Shown piece after piece: positions 8,115 through 15,555 of a DNA stretch of 64,000 nt. Within the stretch, counting starts at the first letter, position 1; every line of letters starts with the position of its first letter. Location of the stretch: positions 1 to 64,000 of IMG/VR virus record IMGVR_UViG_3300028610_000244. The stretch is one strand, 5' to 3'. The position numbers and the translations under genes were made by a program. This DNA is from a virus. The notes below the pieces were generated by a model that did not search any database, was not told where the DNA came from, and worked only from the letters and a program-made list of their open reading frames with translations.

Positions 8115-8411
8115 CTAATAGATTGCGTAGACGATTCTGAATGCGATGTGAAGCAGTTGATCTGTACGGAAGCCGATTCTTTTGTTGGCCTTCCATGTGT
8201 CGATTGTGAAGTGAGCGACGGTTTCGGTTATGCCCAGGAAGAGCGAACCCGTGACGAGATAGACGGCACCGCCGCAGATCAGGGCGTGAGCGGCCATCCA
8301 GATGTACCAATCGCGGTGGTGGCCGGGACACTTTAGGGCGTGCATGGCACCGTTCTGTAGCTGAAAGTCGCAGAGTGCGTGAGCACACATTAGCAGGAAG
8401 AATGTTTTCAT
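8115..8411 (-). CDS. DUF3307 membrane protein
   Basis: A 98-residue protein with the DUF3307 pattern: LLMCAHALCDFQLQNGAMH, a K, WYIWMAAHALI and, after a hydrophobic segment, ETVAHFTIDTWK. Several membrane segments carry conserved His and Asp residues. Function unknown; common in phages. It starts by ATGA overlap with the upstream gene. Confidence 0.78.
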   Translation of the reverse strand: MKTFFLLMCAHALCDFQLQNGAMHALKCPGHHRDWYIWMAAHALICGGAVYLVTGSLFLGITETVAHFTIDTWKANKRIGFRTDQLLHIAFRIVYAIY

Positions 8412-8647
8412 TTTCTCGCGTCCATCAATTGTTTAATGAAGTGACTAATATCGTCCAGGCAACCCGCATCGAATACAAGCTTTTCTGCTCGACGCGGCTC
8501 GAATATGTATCGACGCCAGCCTGATTTCCACTCGACGCAACCCAGTAGGATGTGAGAATGGTTCCAGCAGTTGTACACGGATGTCTTCCGCCTGGGGTAT
8601 TGGGCTGTAAGGTCTTGGAACCAAATGTGCTCGTACTTTGTCTTCAC
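8408..8647 (-). CDS. Unknown 79-residue protein (GTG start)
   Basis: The protein reads VKTKYEHIWFQDL through DDISHFIKQLMDARK. I place the start at GTG 8647 because it forms a GTGA overlap with the 54-residue gene upstream and has AGGGA ahead; the ATG at 8725 would overlap that gene by 80 bp. No family recognised. Confidence 0.6.
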   Translation of the reverse strand: MKTKYEHIWFQDLTAQYPRRKTSVYNCWNHSHILLGCVEWKSGWRRYIFEPRRAEKLVFDAGCLDDISHFIKQLMDARK

Positions 8648-8808
8648 GGCTTGATCCCTGCCTTCTTGCAGATGGATCGGTACTTCTTTCGGAGCACTCG
8701 GTCTTTCTTCCTTTGGGTACGCCATTGGCGTATGTCACTCGGTGCGTAGCTTAGCTCCTGGATGATCCAATCTTTCATGTTCAGGATGTAATTGATTAGG
8801 GTTCTCAT
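8644..8808 (-). CDS. 54-residue basic protein
   Basis: A small gene starting MRTLINYILNMKDWI. Its C-terminal half is strongly basic (QRKKDRVLRKKYR). It is accepted because it is tied to the gene before it by ATGA and to the gene after it by GTGA, with GGAGAG next to the start. Confidence 0.6.
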   Translation of the reverse strand: MRTLINYILNMKDWIIQELSYAPSDIRQWRTQRKKDRVLRKKYRSICKKAGIKP

Positions 8809-8972
8809 CTCTCCGGTACTCCGTGGTGCCAGGGATGTCCGGGTGCATCCTTCCAGGGGAAGTTACCTTGAGCCGCTGCCGTTTTGTCCGCTTGATACTG
8901 CCAACCGCAGCCGATGAAGCAACCCGCGATGAAGGCAACGAACATCCAACCTATTGTTGATAGTTTAACCAT
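8805..8972 (-). CDS. 55-residue single-pass membrane protein
   Basis: The N-terminus MVKLSTIGWMFVAFIAGCFI is a signal anchor or lipoprotein-like signal (AGCFIGC), followed by a polar tail. Start at 8972 overlaps the upstream gene by 8 bp with GGAAAGGA ahead. Confidence 0.65.
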   Translation of the reverse strand: MVKLSTIGWMFVAFIAGCFIGCGWQYQADKTAAAQGNFPWKDAPGHPWHHGVPER

Positions 8973-9246
8973 CTGTCGTCCTTTCCGGGGCTCCGTGATG
9001 CTCCATGCACCTGATCGCAAGTGCTGCGATCTTCCTGATGACGTGCATTGTTGGTTCTTCGTGTGGGTCGCCGAACGAGGTGGAGTATGTGGCCTGGGCT
9101 CTATTGAGGTACTCTCGCATCAGCACCAGCTCTTCACCCACGGTCATGGTGTCAGTGTTCAGTTTGTCTTGATAGGCACGCTCTTCGTCCATGCGGTCAA
9201 ACACGGTTTCTCTATATACACCTAAGCTACTTGTTTTCTCGCACAT
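8965..9246 (-). CDS. Unknown 93-residue phage protein
   Basis: Features RMDEERAYQDKL, TVGEELVLMREYLNRAQ and IRKIAALAIRCMEHHGAP. I recall this pattern as a widespread uncharacterised phage family but cannot give it a function. The larger protein at 9408 shows a related ERTRQDNLWG element. Confidence 0.7.
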   Translation of the reverse strand: MCEKTSSLGVYRETVFDRMDEERAYQDKLNTDTMTVGEELVLMREYLNRAQATYSTSFGDPHEEPTMHVIRKIAALAIRCMEHHGAPERTTDG

Positions 9247-9421
9247 TTTCGTCTCCTGTGAATCGGGTCAGGGTAAAATGAAAACACAAAATATGAACTG
9301 ACGTCGTTCTCCTGTGTGTCGGCGTACCCCAGGTTTCATGCTGTATCGCTAATGGGATCGCCCACCAGCTCTTAGTCGTTTCCAAGATAAAAGTTATGTC
9401 CTTGCTCTCATAGTGGAACAT
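9227..9421 (-). CDS. Unknown 64-residue protein
   Basis: The ATG at 9421 (MFHYESKD) has AGGAGCCAAGC ahead and overlaps the upstream stop by 14 bp. Rich in His, Trp and Thr. No family recognised. Confidence 0.55.
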   Translation of the reverse strand: MFHYESKDITFILETTKSWWAIPLAIQHETWGTPTHRRTTSVHILCFHFTLTRFTGDENVRENK

Positions 9422-10052
9422 GCTTGGCTCCTGATCTGGGCAGGTCTTCGTAGTGCCTGGGAGCACAATTACCGTAGCGGTCGATCATCAACACAGCAGC
9501 CTGGGCAATACCACAAGCCTTGACCATGTTGATGCAATAGTCCTGTGCGGACGACCGCATAGCCAGTGACATATAGTGACCGACATAAGCGTGCCAATCG
9601 TTCGCGGTGTTCTTCCGGTCGAACTCATCGCCCCAGAGGTTGTCCTGTCGGGTTCGCTCTTGGATTATGGTGTCTGTGTCTGCTCTTGCTGCAAGCTGGC
9701 ACCATGCCGCGACCATTACCATGTTCTCGCGGAACTTCTCAGTTGAGAATTCTTCATCGCGTCCAGAGTACGTCGCAAGTGAAAGGTGCTTGTGTGCTGC
9801 CGCGAAATAATCTGTGTCCGGTGGGAGCTTGCTGACCTCGTCGGCTACCGTGGTTGCGATTGCGGCAATTAGGTTTTCCGGCCATTCCCCCAATAGATCG
9901 GACAGATTCTTATGTAGGGCTTTTGCTTCTTCGTGGCTGAGATCATATTCTGTTTCCTCAACCTCGAACTCGATATGCAGATTACTCTCGCCCGGTGCGT
10001 CCTCGTCCGGTACTAAAGACCACTCCATATCCATAACTTTGAATCTACTCAT
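9408..10052 (-). CDS. Unknown 214-residue protein
   Basis: The first gene after the promoter at 10102-10130, with GGAGG before the ATG. The N-terminal half is acidic (EFEVEETEYDLSHEEAKAL); the C-terminal half contains IIQERTRQDNLWGDEFDRKN and ends QAAVLMIDRYGNCAPRHYE, a combination I recognise only as a phage hypothetical family. It is the last ordinary gene before the repeat array. Confidence 0.7.
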   Translation of the reverse strand: MSRFKVMDMEWSLVPDEDAPGESNLHIEFEVEETEYDLSHEEAKALHKNLSDLLGEWPENLIAAIATTVADEVSKLPPDTDYFAAAHKHLSLATYSGRDEEFSTEKFRENMVMVAAWCQLAARADTDTIIQERTRQDNLWGDEFDRKNTANDWHAYVGHYMSLAMRSSAQDYCINMVKACGIAQAAVLMIDRYGNCAPRHYEDLPRSGAKHVPL

Positions 10053-10101
10053 TATGAATCCTCCAGTGTATAAATGCACGCACTTCTGAACATCTGTGTA
10101 C

Positions 10102-10130
10102 AGTATAGCACAACTGGGATCAGGTGTCAA
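10102..10130 (-). promoter_or_regulatory. Sigma70-like promoter
   Basis: Minus-strand TTGACA (10125-10130), a 17-bp spacer ending TGC, and TATACT (10102-10107). It sits at the left foot of the TTATCGGAC array and drives the 10052 gene. Confidence 0.87.
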
Positions 10131-10278
10131 GTGAAAACTGTGTGGTAAATATCTACGCAACATTATCGGATGTTGTATTGGTTTGAACGAATGGCAAGGC
10201 TCCAGGGTTTGAAATCGTTTGAAAAATTTTGAGATTTGAAAAGCTCTTGGCTTGAGGACGTGCGGGTAGGAGCGGCCC

Positions 10279-10705
10279 GTCCGATAATAGCATGGGGAAA
10301 GGCCCCGTCCCAGCGGTTATTATCGGACGTTGATGCACGATTTTCGCAGCACAATGCACGATGTTATCGGACGTCAGGCAGCACAGGTTATCGGACCAAG
10401 GCAGGGCGGCTCACGTTATCGGACGTAGGTTATCGGACGTCGTTATTATCGGACCACACCACGTCCGATAACTGAGCGTGACATAACAGGGATTATCGGA
10501 CCAACGTTATCGGACCTCTCTAGGCTCTAGTCCGATAATAAAATCCGGGCTCAACAAACGTCCGATAAGAAGCACGTCCGATAATGTTACGAGGTGCTAC
10601 TGAGTGACGTCCGATAACATATCTGGCGATCAGATACGCATGGTCCGATAATGTTTGCGTGTGCATAGGGAGGAGGTCCGATAATCCGGGGCAGAATTAT
10701 CGGAC
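10279..10705. repeat. Left TTATCGGAC/GTCCGATAA array (17 copies)
   Basis: Exact 9-mers start at 10279, 10320, 10364, 10388, 10416, 10430, 10446, 10463, 10493, 10507, 10530, 10560, 10576, 10609, 10643, 10676 and 10697. The left half is mostly TTATCGGAC, the right half mostly GTCCGATAA. Separating sequences of 5-35 bp are unrelated. No gene is seen between 10140 and 10755. It is not a CRISPR, because repeats are short, in both orientations and irregularly spaced. A protein-binding array is inferred. Confidence 0.9.
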
Positions 10706-10754
10706 CGATGAGATGATAAGCTGGTAGGTTAAGCCAGCGGTAGGTTATAGGACG

Positions 10755-11999
10755 TCAATAGTATTCGCGTCGGTTGCCGTCCGCGTCGTATCCGTTAGCG
10801 TCAAGCCGGACAACGTCGGACATTGCATAGATTGCCGTATCGTCCGGCAACTGGTTTGCGGCAAACGTGTAAAGGATTGCCGCGAATAATTCCGCGTCGG
10901 TTGTATCGCCTTGCCAATTCTTGCCGATGCTGTTTTCATCGGTTGCATTGTCGGCGAATTCGATATCGTTCGCAAGATCGGCGTCGGCATAGACGACAAC
11001 ATTATAAATATTCAAGTGACTAATTACGTCGGCATTTGCGGCAAGCCAATTTAGTGTCCGGCTATATGTCTCTTGCGTTTCATCAGGCAAACCGATTAGA
11101 ATGTTAGGTATTAGCTTGACATTGCATCGCCTAAGCTTTTCGGTTGCCGCGTCGATTGTCTTTTCCGATGCTGGCTTGTGCATCGCGGCAAGTATAGCGT
11201 CGTTATATGTCTCTATTCCCAATTCGACATAACGAATTCCAGACGCGGACAAAAAATCATCGTCAAGTTTTAGCAATTGTGTTGCTGTAGTCTGCACAAT
11301 AAATCCGTCGAATCCGTCCATGTTGTCAACAAAGTATTGAGACAATAGCGGCAACAACCAAAAATTCTCACATTGTCCGAACGTCTTATCGTTTATGTAG
11401 ACAAGCGGACTATTTAGCCGGGCTATTTCGTCCGCTTGCTGATAGACGTCGGCGATTGACGTCTTGACTACGTCGTTCGGCTGTATACAGAATCGGCACT
11501 TGTGCCCGCAACCAGTAGACAACGTCAATCTTGCAATCGTTTTGGCACCAACAAAACTGGAATAGTCAATACCCGTCCGATAATCAGTGCCGAGCTTATC
11601 GCAGCAATCCCGCACAGAATCGCACCAAATAACGTTCGGTAGGTCCGATAAGTTTTCCCGGTCACAATATCCGCCGACAATCACCTTGCCGCTAAAACCG
11701 TCGGCAATCGTTCGGATTAAATGCCAATTGCAATCCAAAGCGGAAAATGCAAGGATATCATAGTCGGCCTGTTTGGCTTGTACGTCGGCGATTGACCGGG
11801 CAAACGTTGTCCGTGCATCGGGAAAATTGCGTTTCATTTCCGCTTGCCAAACAGGAATTTCCCAGACAGGACCGAGGCGATTATATCCCGGCAACGTCCG
11901 ATAAAGTTTATCGTAATATTCGGTTGCCTGTTTGTTCTCGTTTCGGTTTAGCAATCCGCTATAAAATTGCACCAACAGAATTTTCGGTCTTGTTCTCAT
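10755..11999 (-). CDS. Radical SAM enzyme
   Basis: A 414-residue protein. Residues 1-140 resemble a Rossmann/B12-like N-terminal domain (KILLVQFYSG, DYDILAFSALD, GKVIVGGYCD). The radical SAM core follows with CGHKCRFC (C164, C168, C171) binding a 4Fe-4S cluster, then YVELGIETYNDAILAAM and NILIGLPDETQET, typical of B12-dependent or HemN-like radical SAM proteins. Substrate unknown. The start at 11999 follows the island leader GGGGACAAGAGAA. Three copies of GTCCGATAA lie inside the gene (11575, 11643, 11896). Codon use is AT-richer than in genes outside the island. Confidence 0.88.
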   Translation of the reverse strand: MRTRPKILLVQFYSGLLNRNENKQATEYYDKLYRTLPGYNRLGPVWEIPVWQAEMKRNFPDARTTFARSIADVQAKQADYDILAFSALDCNWHLIRTIADGFSGKVIVGGYCDRENLSDLPNVIWCDSVRDCCDKLGTDYRTGIDYSSFVGAKTIARLTLSTGCGHKCRFCIQPNDVVKTSIADVYQQADEIARLNSPLVYINDKTFGQCENFWLLPLLSQYFVDNMDGFDGFIVQTTATQLLKLDDDFLSASGIRYVELGIETYNDAILAAMHKPASEKTIDAATEKLRRCNVKLIPNILIGLPDETQETYSRTLNWLAANADVISHLNIYNVVVYADADLANDIEFADNATDENSIGKNWQGDTTDAELFAAILYTFAANQLPDDTAIYAMSDVVRLDANGYDADGNRREYY

Positions 12000-12117
12000 T
12001 TCTCTTGTCCCCGTTTTGCTCTTGTTCGGTTTACGTTTTGCGTTATGGCGTCCGTCTGGTCTCGTGTTGGACATTCACAAGACGCCATAACACAAACGGT
12101 AAACTTGTGGGGACAAG

Positions 12118-12249
12118 TTAGCTATTCTTGTCTGCCGGTTTGCGTTTGTTTCCTTTTGCCGTCAATCCGTTTTGGTTTTTCGCCGTTATGTTTCCGTATC
12201 CGTCTTTTGTTGCATTTGCCGCGTCGAAATTTCTGTTTTGCTTGTCCAT
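12118..12249 (-). CDS. 43-residue basic, Asn-rich protein
   Basis: Begins MDKQNRNFDAANATKDG and is rich in Asn and Lys throughout, probably disordered. The ATG follows the island leader GGGGACAAACCAAA. No family recognised. Confidence 0.55.
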   Translation of the reverse strand: MDKQNRNFDAANATKDGYGNITAKNQNGLTAKGNKRKPADKNS

Positions 12250-12286
12250 TTTGGTTTGTCCCCGTAAATTGTTTCGGTTTGCTAAG

Positions 12287-12379
12287 CTAACAAAGTGCGA
12301 CGTATGCCGCAATACTGATAATAATTACCGGATACCATTTTGTTTTCCAAGCTTTATACTTTTCGATTAGAGTATACAT
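12287..12379 (-). CDS. 30-residue membrane micro-protein
   Basis: Begins MYTLIEKYKAWKTKWYP, then a hydrophobic helix (VIIISIAAYVALC). The ATG follows CGGGGAAAACAAAA, a variant of the island leader, downstream of the promoter at 12430-12457. Confidence 0.55.
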   Translation of the reverse strand: MYTLIEKYKAWKTKWYPVIIISIAAYVALC

Positions 12380-12429
12380 TTTTGTTTTCCCCGTTTGTTC
12401 TTGCCGTTTGCTTGTCCCTCACTACTTAA

Positions 12430-12457
12430 AGTATACACTATATCCGGCAAGATGCAA
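12430..12457 (-). promoter_or_regulatory. TTTGCAT/TATACTTTAAGT promoter (island)
   Basis: Minus strand: TTGCAT (12452-12457), 16-bp spacer, TATACT (12430-12435), then TTAAGT. An AT tract (AAATTTTATTTTCT) precedes the -35, like an UP element. It directly follows the stop of the 12472 gene and serves the 12379, 12249 and radical SAM genes. Confidence 0.8.
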
Positions 12458-12471
12458 ATAGAAAATAAAAT

Positions 12472-13104
12472 TTATTCTTGCATAAAGGCAAAACAAGGCG
12501 TTTCACAAAAGATCGACCTGTATACCGACACAAAGCTTTTCGGATTCTTGCCGGATTCTCGCCGTATCGCATACCATAGTAAAGCCTGATAATTTGCTGG
12601 CTTTAAGCCTTGCCGTTTGGCGTCGGCCTGTATTCGCTTTTCTAGTCGGTTGTATAGCCTTGCCGTCAATTTCTTTTCTGGTATGCCATACGCTTGCAAA
12701 ATCCATGTGTCAATTGTGACCGCGTCAAGATTGCCTTTTAGATTCTCGGCAAACCGCGAAACCTTGGGACCGCTTATCGGACGTCCTTGTAGCGACCGAA
12801 TAACGTTTGTTAAATGTGCGGGCATACACTTAGCCAACAGATCGGCGAAACGGTCCGGGTTTAGTTTCCTGTCGATATACGCTTGCAATAGCCTTGCCGA
12901 TTGACGCCAATTGCGTTTGACGGATTGACGCGGCGATGTTGACGCCAAAATGTCAACAAACAGACGCCAATTGTCCCCGTATAATTCTTGTATCAAGTTT
13001 TTGGCGTCTGTATACCATTGCAAGGCTTTTCTATCCGCGACGTCTGGCTTGACGCGGCAGCGTAGTCTTATGTTATCGGACGTCGTTTTCGTTTTGGTTC
13101 TCAT
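12472..13104 (-). CDS. HhH-like phage protein
   Basis: A 210-residue protein. The core SGPKVSRFAENLKGNL followed by AVTIDTWILQAYGI, a K/Y-rich linker, GLKPANYQALLWYAIRR is the arrangement of a phage family with an endonuclease III-like helix-hairpin-helix fold (DUF7178-like, from memory). Catalytic residues are not certain, so DNA glycosylase activity is only a possibility. The ATG at 13104 follows the island leader. Two TTATCGGAC copies are inside (12774, 13073). Confidence 0.65.
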   Translation of the reverse strand: MRTKTKTTSDNIRLRCRVKPDVADRKALQWYTDAKNLIQELYGDNWRLFVDILASTSPRQSVKRNWRQSARLLQAYIDRKLNPDRFADLLAKCMPAHLTNVIRSLQGRPISGPKVSRFAENLKGNLDAVTIDTWILQAYGIPEKKLTARLYNRLEKRIQADAKRQGLKPANYQALLWYAIRRESGKNPKSFVSVYRSIFCETPCFAFMQE

Positions 13105-13372
13105 TGTCGTTTGTCCCCGTCCCCGTTTTGTCGTCGAAATGTTGCTGTATTGTGTCCCAAAGATTTTCGAGAAATTCGTTTTTGTCCGCGTCGTATTGCT
13201 CGTAACCGTTATCGGACCCGTGTTCGACGTCTGGATATAGCGGCAAAATCTCGGCATTATAGCGTTTGTACTCATCGGCCAAAAATGCCATTAAATCGGA
13301 TTGACGTTTTCCCTTGTTTGTATGGTCAATTGGATTGCCGAGTTTAACATCGGCGTAGTTTTTGTCAGACAT
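13073..13372 (-). CDS. Unknown 99-residue acidic protein
   Basis: Acidic, with an Asn/Asp-rich C-terminus (GTGTNDNENQNEND). It overlaps the HhH-like gene by 32 bp. One TTATCGGAC copy lies inside at 13209. No family recognised. Confidence 0.6.
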   Translation of the reverse strand: MSDKNYADVKLGNPIDHTNKGKRQSDLMAFLADEYKRYNAEILPLYPDVEHGSDNGYEQYDADKNEFLENLWDTIQQHFDDKTGTGTNDNENQNENDVR

Positions 13373-13382
13373 TATCGGCCCC

Positions 13383-13532
13383 TTAATTGTCCTGCATTAC
13401 ACGAATTGCATCGGCAAAATTCTTTTCGGTTTGCTGGCTTACTTTGTTGGCGAATTTGACCGCTTGCGATACCAAAACCAGATAAAAAATTACAATCAAC
13501 ATGCCGCCGATTAGATAAGATTTAATGCTCAT
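13383..13532 (-). CDS. 49-residue membrane protein
   Basis: Begins MSIKSYLIGGMLIVIFYLVL, a signal anchor, followed by a polar helical tail. It is placed at 13532 by the leader GGGGACAAGAAAA next to the ATG. The promoter at 13585-13612 lies upstream. Confidence 0.6.
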   Translation of the reverse strand: MSIKSYLIGGMLIVIFYLVLVSQAVKFANKVSQQTEKNFADAIRVMQDN

Positions 13533-13584
13533 TTTTCTTGTCCCCGTTTTGCTCTTGTTCGTTTGCTTGTCCCTCACTACTTAA

Positions 13585-13612
13585 AGTATACGCTATAATT
13601 CCGCCGATGCAA
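13585..13612 (-). promoter_or_regulatory. TTTGCAT/TATACTTTAAGT promoter (island)
   Basis: TTGCAT (13607-13612), 16-bp spacer, TATACT (13585-13590), TTAAGT, then the conserved AGTGAGGGACAAGCAAACGA leader. Confidence 0.8.
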
Positions 13613-13615
13613 ATT

Positions 13616-13789
13616 TTATTTCCAAGGAAATAATCTTTTTTCGTGTTTCTTCCATGCAAACAACAAAGCAAACCTTTTCCGGCTAAAATCGGTTTGTGGT
13701 GAAACACCTAAACTTTCTATATCGGTGCCGAGTTGCCTGATTCTCTTGTCTATTCTTGCCGCTATTTTTTCCGCTTTCTTGATTCTCAT
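13616..13789 (-). CDS. 57-residue basic protein
   Basis: Begins MRIKKAEKIAARIDKRI and ends HEKRLFPWK. Highly basic, helical. The ATG follows the island leader GGGGACAAGAAAA; the stop abuts the -35 of the next promoter. Confidence 0.55.
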   Translation of the reverse strand: MRIKKAEKIAARIDKRIRQLGTDIESLGVSPQTDFSRKRFALLFAWKKHEKRLFPWK

Positions 13790-13810
13790 TTTTCTTGTCC
13801 CCGTTTTGCT

Positions 13811-13969
13811 TTACTTAAATATTCCGGCACTGGCTTTTGAATTCCGCAATTTTGTTGGCTTTGTGGTACGCAAAATCCGCATTGCATCGGCAAAACCTTT
13901 TGCAGAGCTGGTAGATTTTGACGAACCACATGTTAGCAGCATCGACAACAAGCTTTTCTTACGTCCCAT
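13811..13969 (-). CDS. 52-residue Ser/Lys-rich protein
   Basis: Begins MGRKKSLLSMLLTCGSS. GGAGGATATT before the ATG is a conventional ribosome site, unlike its neighbours. No family recognised. Confidence 0.5.
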   Translation of the reverse strand: MGRKKSLLSMLLTCGSSKSTSSAKGFADAMRILRTTKPTKLRNSKASAGIFK

Positions 13970-13982
13970 AATATCCTCCGCA

Positions 13983-14312
13983 CTATATGTTTTCCGTTAT
14001 GCAAATAGAATCTGGCATAATTACGCAATTCTCGGCATAAAATTTGACTTGATCGGCAGCGTCCGATAATGTTTCAAACGTGTGCGTTTCCGCTTGTCCA
14101 TTTACTGCAATAATCAATTCGTATGTTTTCCGCCGTTTTAATGGTATGGTCAATCGGCGTTTTGATTCGCAAGCCAATACTTTCAGACGTCCGCCGTGCA
14201 TTTTCTCAAAACGTCCGATAACTGTTATCGGGTCTTTTTCCCTTGTGCAATATGTTGTTGTGCCGGTCGTTCGGCGTTTGTCGTTTCTCTCATAATCTAT
14301 TTTGTATCTCAT
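13983..14312 (-). CDS. Unknown 109-residue basic protein
   Basis: The most upstream island gene. Basic N-terminal half (DYERNDKRRTTG) and a hydrophobic-acidic C-terminal half. It follows the leader GGGGACAAGGCAA and carries two GTCCGATAA copies (14061, 14213). Confidence 0.6.
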   Translation of the reverse strand: MRYKIDYERNDKRRTTGTTTYCTREKDPITVIGRFEKMHGGRLKVLACESKRRLTIPLKRRKTYELIIAVNGQAETHTFETLSDAADQVKFYAENCVIMPDSICITENI

Positions 14313-14354
14313 TTGCCTTGTCCCCGTTTTGCTCTTGTTCGTTTCACTACTGAA

Positions 14355-14382
14355 AGTATACGCTACAATTCAGCCGATGCAA
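14355..14382 (-). promoter_or_regulatory. TTTGCAT/TATACTTTCAGT promoter (island)
   Basis: TTGCAT (14377-14382), 16-bp spacer, TATACT (14355-14360), TTCAGT. Preceded by A/T tract AAATTTTATTTTCT. It is the first promoter of the island. Confidence 0.78.
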
Positions 14383-14470
14383 ATAGAAAATAAAATTTAT
14401 TTTGCGTTTGGCGTCGGCGGTTTTGTGTCGTATGCTTTGCGTATACGATGATATTTTGTGGACGCTTTAC

Positions 14471-14918
14471 GTCCGATAATAATCGGCGGGCTTTTTCCCG
14501 CGACGTCCGATAAGGACCACGTCCGATAAGGAGGGCGGTCTACCTACTCGGAATTCGTCCGATAACGGCACGAGGTCCAGGTCCGATAAAAAATATATTA
14601 TCGGCGGAACTGCCGGGTCCGATAAGTGTCTAAAGTAATGGCACTGGAGGCAAAAGCATGTGACTTATCGGCGTGGTCCGATAATATCGAGATCGCGGAA
14701 TTCTGCGGCGGCGGTTATTATCGGACGAGGCCAATAATGTCGCGGGTTCTGCGTCGTGAGGCCAGGGATTACCGGACGTGTCCGATAATATCGAAACTGG
14801 TCTCTGAACCGGAATTGGATATTATCGGCAGCGTCCGGTAATGTGTCCAGGCTGGTTATCGGACGCTGTGGAGAAAATCAGTTATCGGACGTGTGGGAGC
14901 TGGTTAGTTTTATCGGAC
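14471..14918. repeat. Right TTATCGGAC/GTCCGATAA array (12 copies)
   Basis: Exact copies start at 14471, 14505, 14521, 14557, 14581, 14617, 14676, 14718, 14780, 14856, 14882 and 14910; several TTATCGGC near-copies lie between. Here GTCCGATAA dominates on the left and TTATCGGAC on the right. Together with the left array it brackets the island. No gene is seen from 14383 to 15096. Confidence 0.9.
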
Positions 14919-14926
14919 CAAAGGTC

Positions 14927-15063
14927 CAACCCACCGTTTACTTTTGGGCACGAAAAAGGCAACCCACCGTTTAGTTTTGGTCGAAAAAGGCAACCCACCC
15001 TTTGATTTTTGCCTCGAAAAAGGCAACCCACCGTTCATTTATTTTCCTTGAGTCCAACCCACC
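14927..15063 (+). repeat. CAACCCACC array, five copies at 31-33 bp spacing
   Basis: Copies at 14927, 14960, 14991, 15024 and 15055, all in one orientation and mostly followed by STTT. Steps of 33, 31, 33 and 31 bp equal about three helical turns. Three copies share the flank CGAAAAAGG. The array directly continues the right TTATCGGAC array and lies in noncoding DNA. Confidence 0.88.
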
Positions 15064-15096
15064 CTTTGTTTCAAGGTAATGTCACTAGGCCCCAGG

Positions 15097-15522
15097 TCAA
15101 GCAAATGTCACTCTATATGTCACCACCTTCGCCCAGGATTCAAGTGCTCTGAGTTTTTGAGACAGCGGCCAAAGTATAGGGCGGCGGGAGATTTCGACCC
15201 TCTTTGTCATGCCCTCGGACAATGCCCAGGAAAGTTGCTGGCACCGGCCATAAGTTGTAAAAGGTGTCGATGAGTAAGTCCTGGTTATTACTACCCTTAG
15301 TATTCTTTTCATATTATACATATTAAATTTATAGTTTGAGTCTAAAGAAATTTGACTATCTGTGACGTCCTGGGTATGAGAAATGTTAAGAATATGGTGA
15401 AACACTATGTTCTTCATGTTATTAAACCTAAGCCCAATGTCACTCAACACTTGTATGGTAGCACCTTTTACCAGTTCAAAACCGTATGAATATGTTCCTG
15501 AATATCTAACTCTAGTCCTCAT
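15097..15522 (-). CDS. Unknown 141-residue protein
   Basis: The ATG has GGGAGCAAGTCACT ahead. The middle is unusually AT-rich (about 15290-15430), unlike the flanks, and the C-terminal part has no obvious domain. The open frame is long, but coding status is less certain than for neighbours. Noncoding DNA at 15079-15125 just downstream holds three TGTCAC words. Confidence 0.5.
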   Translation of the reverse strand: MRTRVRYSGTYSYGFELVKGATIQVLSDIGLRFNNMKNIVFHHILNISHTQDVTDSQISLDSNYKFNMYNMKRILRVVITRTYSSTPFTTYGRCQQLSWALSEGMTKRVEISRRPILWPLSQKLRALESWAKVVTYRVTFA

Positions 15523-15555
15523 AGTGACTTGCTCCCAGACGTCGCCAACAACTTT

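Noticed and set aside
10279-10705. CRISPR-like array
   Set aside because: The repeats are only 9 bp, in both orientations and irregularly spaced, and there are no cas genes.
10755-14312. Toxin-antitoxin or restriction system in the island
   Set aside because: No nuclease, methyltransferase or known toxin fold could be recognised among the island proteins.
10279-14918. DnaA boxes (TTATC start)
   Set aside because: The DnaA consensus continues CACA, whereas all copies continue GGAC; no copy matches the DnaA box.
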